DNA of 64,000 bases, from assembly GCF_900099825.1 (NCBI RefSeq), contig NZ_LT629693.1, forward strand, positions 6,831,001-6,895,000, written 5' to 3'. The notes under the pieces were generated by a model. That model was given only the letters and a program-made list of their open reading frames with translations, did no database searches and was not told the DNA's origin. Position numbers and translations under genes: made by a program. The stretch comes from Bradyrhizobium ottawaense (GTDB taxonomy: Bacteria > Pseudomonadota > Alphaproteobacteria > Rhizobiales > Xanthobacteraceae). Positions 62,569-64,000 of the stretch are shown piece by piece. How positions within the stretch are numbered: position 1 is the first letter of the stretch; every line of letters starts with the position of its first letter.

Positions 62569-63618
62569 ATGAGCTCGGCGATCGACGAAGCGACGATAGC
62601 GGCGCGCCAACCGGTTCTTGTCGACCTCGCCTTGCAGGGGGGCGGCTCGCACGGCGCATTCACCTGGGGGGTGCTCGACCGGCTGCTCGAAGAGCCGTGG
62701 ATCAGAATCGAGGCGATCTCGGGAACCTCCGCCGGAGCCATGAATGCGGCGGTGTTGGCGGATGGATGGTCAATGGGCGGCGCCGATGGTGCGCGGGCCG
62801 CACTGGACGCATACTGGCGGCGTGTTTCCCGTGCCGCCGCCTTCAGTCCTCTGCAGCGCTCCCCCCTGGAACGGATGATGGGCCGCTGGACGCTCGATGC
62901 TTCACCTGTCTATCTCGCCATGGATCTGATGTCGCGTGTATTCTCGCCCTACGACCTCAACCCCACCGGCTTCAACCCGCTTCGCCAGGTGCTGGCCGAA
63001 AGTATCGATTTCGAGCGGCTGGCAACATCTCCGATCAAGCTGTTTATCACCGCCACAAACGTGCACACCGGTCGTGGACGAATCTTTCGCAACGGCCAAA
63101 TCACGCCGGATGTGCTTTTGGCCTCCGCGTGCCTTCCCACGATGTTCCGGGCTGTCGAGATCGACGGTGAGCCCTATTGGGACGGCGGTTTCGCCGGCAA
63201 TCCCACCATCACGCCTCTTATCCGCGAGAGCGACGCGCATGATACCATCCTGGTTCAAATCAATCCGAGGGAGCGCCGGAACACACCGAAAACAGCAGGC
63301 GATATCCTGGACCGCCTCAACGAAATTTCCTTCAACGCGCCGCTCCTGAAGGAGCTGCGCATGATTGCGCTGCTGCGCCAGGCCGCCGATCCCGGACATG
63401 GCGAAGGGGCGCGCTGGGCGGGCATGCGAACTCACCGGATCATGACCGACAGACTGGCTGAATTCGGCGCGTCGTCAAAGCTCAACGCCGAATGGGAATT
63501 CCTCGAGATGCTCAAGGTGGAGGGCCGAAAGAGCGCCGCCGATTTTCTGACCAGGCACGGCGTTGATCTCGGCAGCAAGTCGAGCTCCGATCTCGATGCG
63601 CTGCTGACGGAGTGCTGA
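62569..63618 (+). CDS. Patatin-like phospholipase
   Basis: 349 residues. The oxyanion loop is LALQGGGSHGAFTWG (residues 20-34), the nucleophile is in ISGTSAGAMNA (Gly-Thr-Ser-Ala-Gly, Ser near residue 53), and the dyad Asp in PYWDGGFAGNP. Bacterial patatins of this form hydrolyse acyl lipids. In other genomes similar genes occur near 3-hydroxybutyrate dehydrogenase genes (recollection), and here a broken GntP permease follows, so it may be the leftover of a second storage-carbon locus. GGAG precedes the ATG. Confidence 0.9.
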   Translation: MSSAIDEATIAARQPVLVDLALQGGGSHGAFTWGVLDRLLEEPWIRIEAISGTSAGAMNAAVLADGWSMGGADGARAALDAYWRRVSRAAAFSPLQRSPLERMMGRWTLDASPVYLAMDLMSRVFSPYDLNPTGFNPLRQVLAESIDFERLATSPIKLFITATNVHTGRGRIFRNGQITPDVLLASACLPTMFRAVEIDGEPYWDGGFAGNPTITPLIRESDAHDTILVQINPRERRNTPKTAGDILDRLNEISFNAPLLKELRMIALLRQAADPGHGEGARWAGMRTHRIMTDRLAEFGASSKLNAEWEFLEMLKVEGRKSAADFLTRHGVDLGSKSSSDLDALLTEC

Positions 63619-63666
63619 GGGCGTGCGCCTCCTTGTGAATCTTGCTTGCAGCGATCATGAGGCCCG

Positions 63667-64000
63667 ATGAGTGTCGTCGGAATCCTGATCGCTCCGGGTT
63701 TTCTGGTCTGGCTCGCTTATAGGGGCTGGAGTATTCTGCTTCTCGCTCCGCGGTGTGCCCTGATTGCTGCGCTGCTGGCAAATTGGACTCCGACCTTCAT
63801 GTGCAACGCGGCGCGCTGGCAGTGGCGATCGTGGTGTTGATCGCGACGAATTTCAACCACTTGCCCATCCTGCGGGCGAGGATGGGTGCCGCAGCGAACG
63901 CTGCGGTGCTGCCTGCCTTCGAAACCGTGAAGGCGTGGGTGCTCGGCATCGAGGGTGGGCCGCTGGTCTCGTCTGCCGCGGCGACCAATATTCTTGCCGC
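63667..64000 (+). pseudogene. Degenerate GntP family permease (runs off the window)
   Basis: The frame from ATG 63667 gives LVWLAYRGWSILLLAPRCALI and ANWTPTFM, matching the first helix region of the intact permease (47423). It then jumps past about 250 codons and stops. In another frame the following bases read RARMGAAANAAVLPAFETVK and GIEGGPLVSSAAATNILA, matching its C-terminal part. Internal deletions and frame changes make it non-functional. Confidence 0.85.

Overview
The window reads as chromosome of a Bradyrhizobium-like alphaproteobacterium (Rhizobiales). This is inferred from high GC with strong GC at third codon positions, a phasin, a usg gene, a CIRCE-controlled groESL operon beside a second groEL remnant, rhizobial small-protein families and several families of long intergenic palindromes. 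No database search was possible; family names rest on motifs read from the translations.

Left part (1-39.5 kb) is a conserved-looking chromosome segment. It starts with a truncated isochorismatase-type hydrolase and a GNAT acetyltransferase. Next come a decayed groEL 3' fragment, a Crp/Fnr regulator, two small proteins, a phasin and groES-groEL. Then follow usg, a Lys-rich-tailed cupin, a CNT nucleoside transporter, an MFS exporter and an SDR. The Anbu bacterial proteasome gene lies 2.7 kb from its usual partners (transglutaminase, alpha-E protein, circularly permuted ATP-grasp). After CinA-like, Gpt, a MetE-like protein, GST, an isomerase, a quinone oxidoreductase and a crotonase comes a block from 25.7 to 36.8 kb. 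It holds an amidase, an M20 amidohydrolase, an M81 peptidase, a fused two-domain peptide-ABC ATPase, two permeases, a second M20 peptidase and a divergent substrate-binding protein. The block looks like an uptake-and-hydrolysis unit for peptides or amides. An epoxide-hydrolase-like protein, a PlsC acyltransferase and a TMEM175-like protein lead to tRNA-Leu(TAA).

Middle part (40-49.7 kb) is a respiratory and storage-carbon module. It encodes a heme-copper oxidase (subunit II, a fused subunit I+III, a small membrane protein), its CtaG assembly factor, a CopD-like protein and a DUF2231 protein. A ferric-reductase-like flavoprotein follows with a 31-residue membrane protein immediately downstream. 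A GntP permease converges with 3-hydroxybutyrate dehydrogenase. The oxidase core subunit has unusual residues at positions that form the proton channels in A-type oxidases.

Right part (49.7-64 kb) is a decay-rich accessory zone of small membrane and exported proteins. It includes a chimera of a glutaminase piece and a transporter piece, a DUF992 gene with one internal stop, an IS3 remnant, a possible IS110 remnant and another nonsense-disrupted gene. Intact genes encode BAX-inhibitor-1, TerB, a DUF4203-like protein, DUF4105, a ceramidase, an amidohydrolase and a patatin. The window ends in a second, broken GntP permease.
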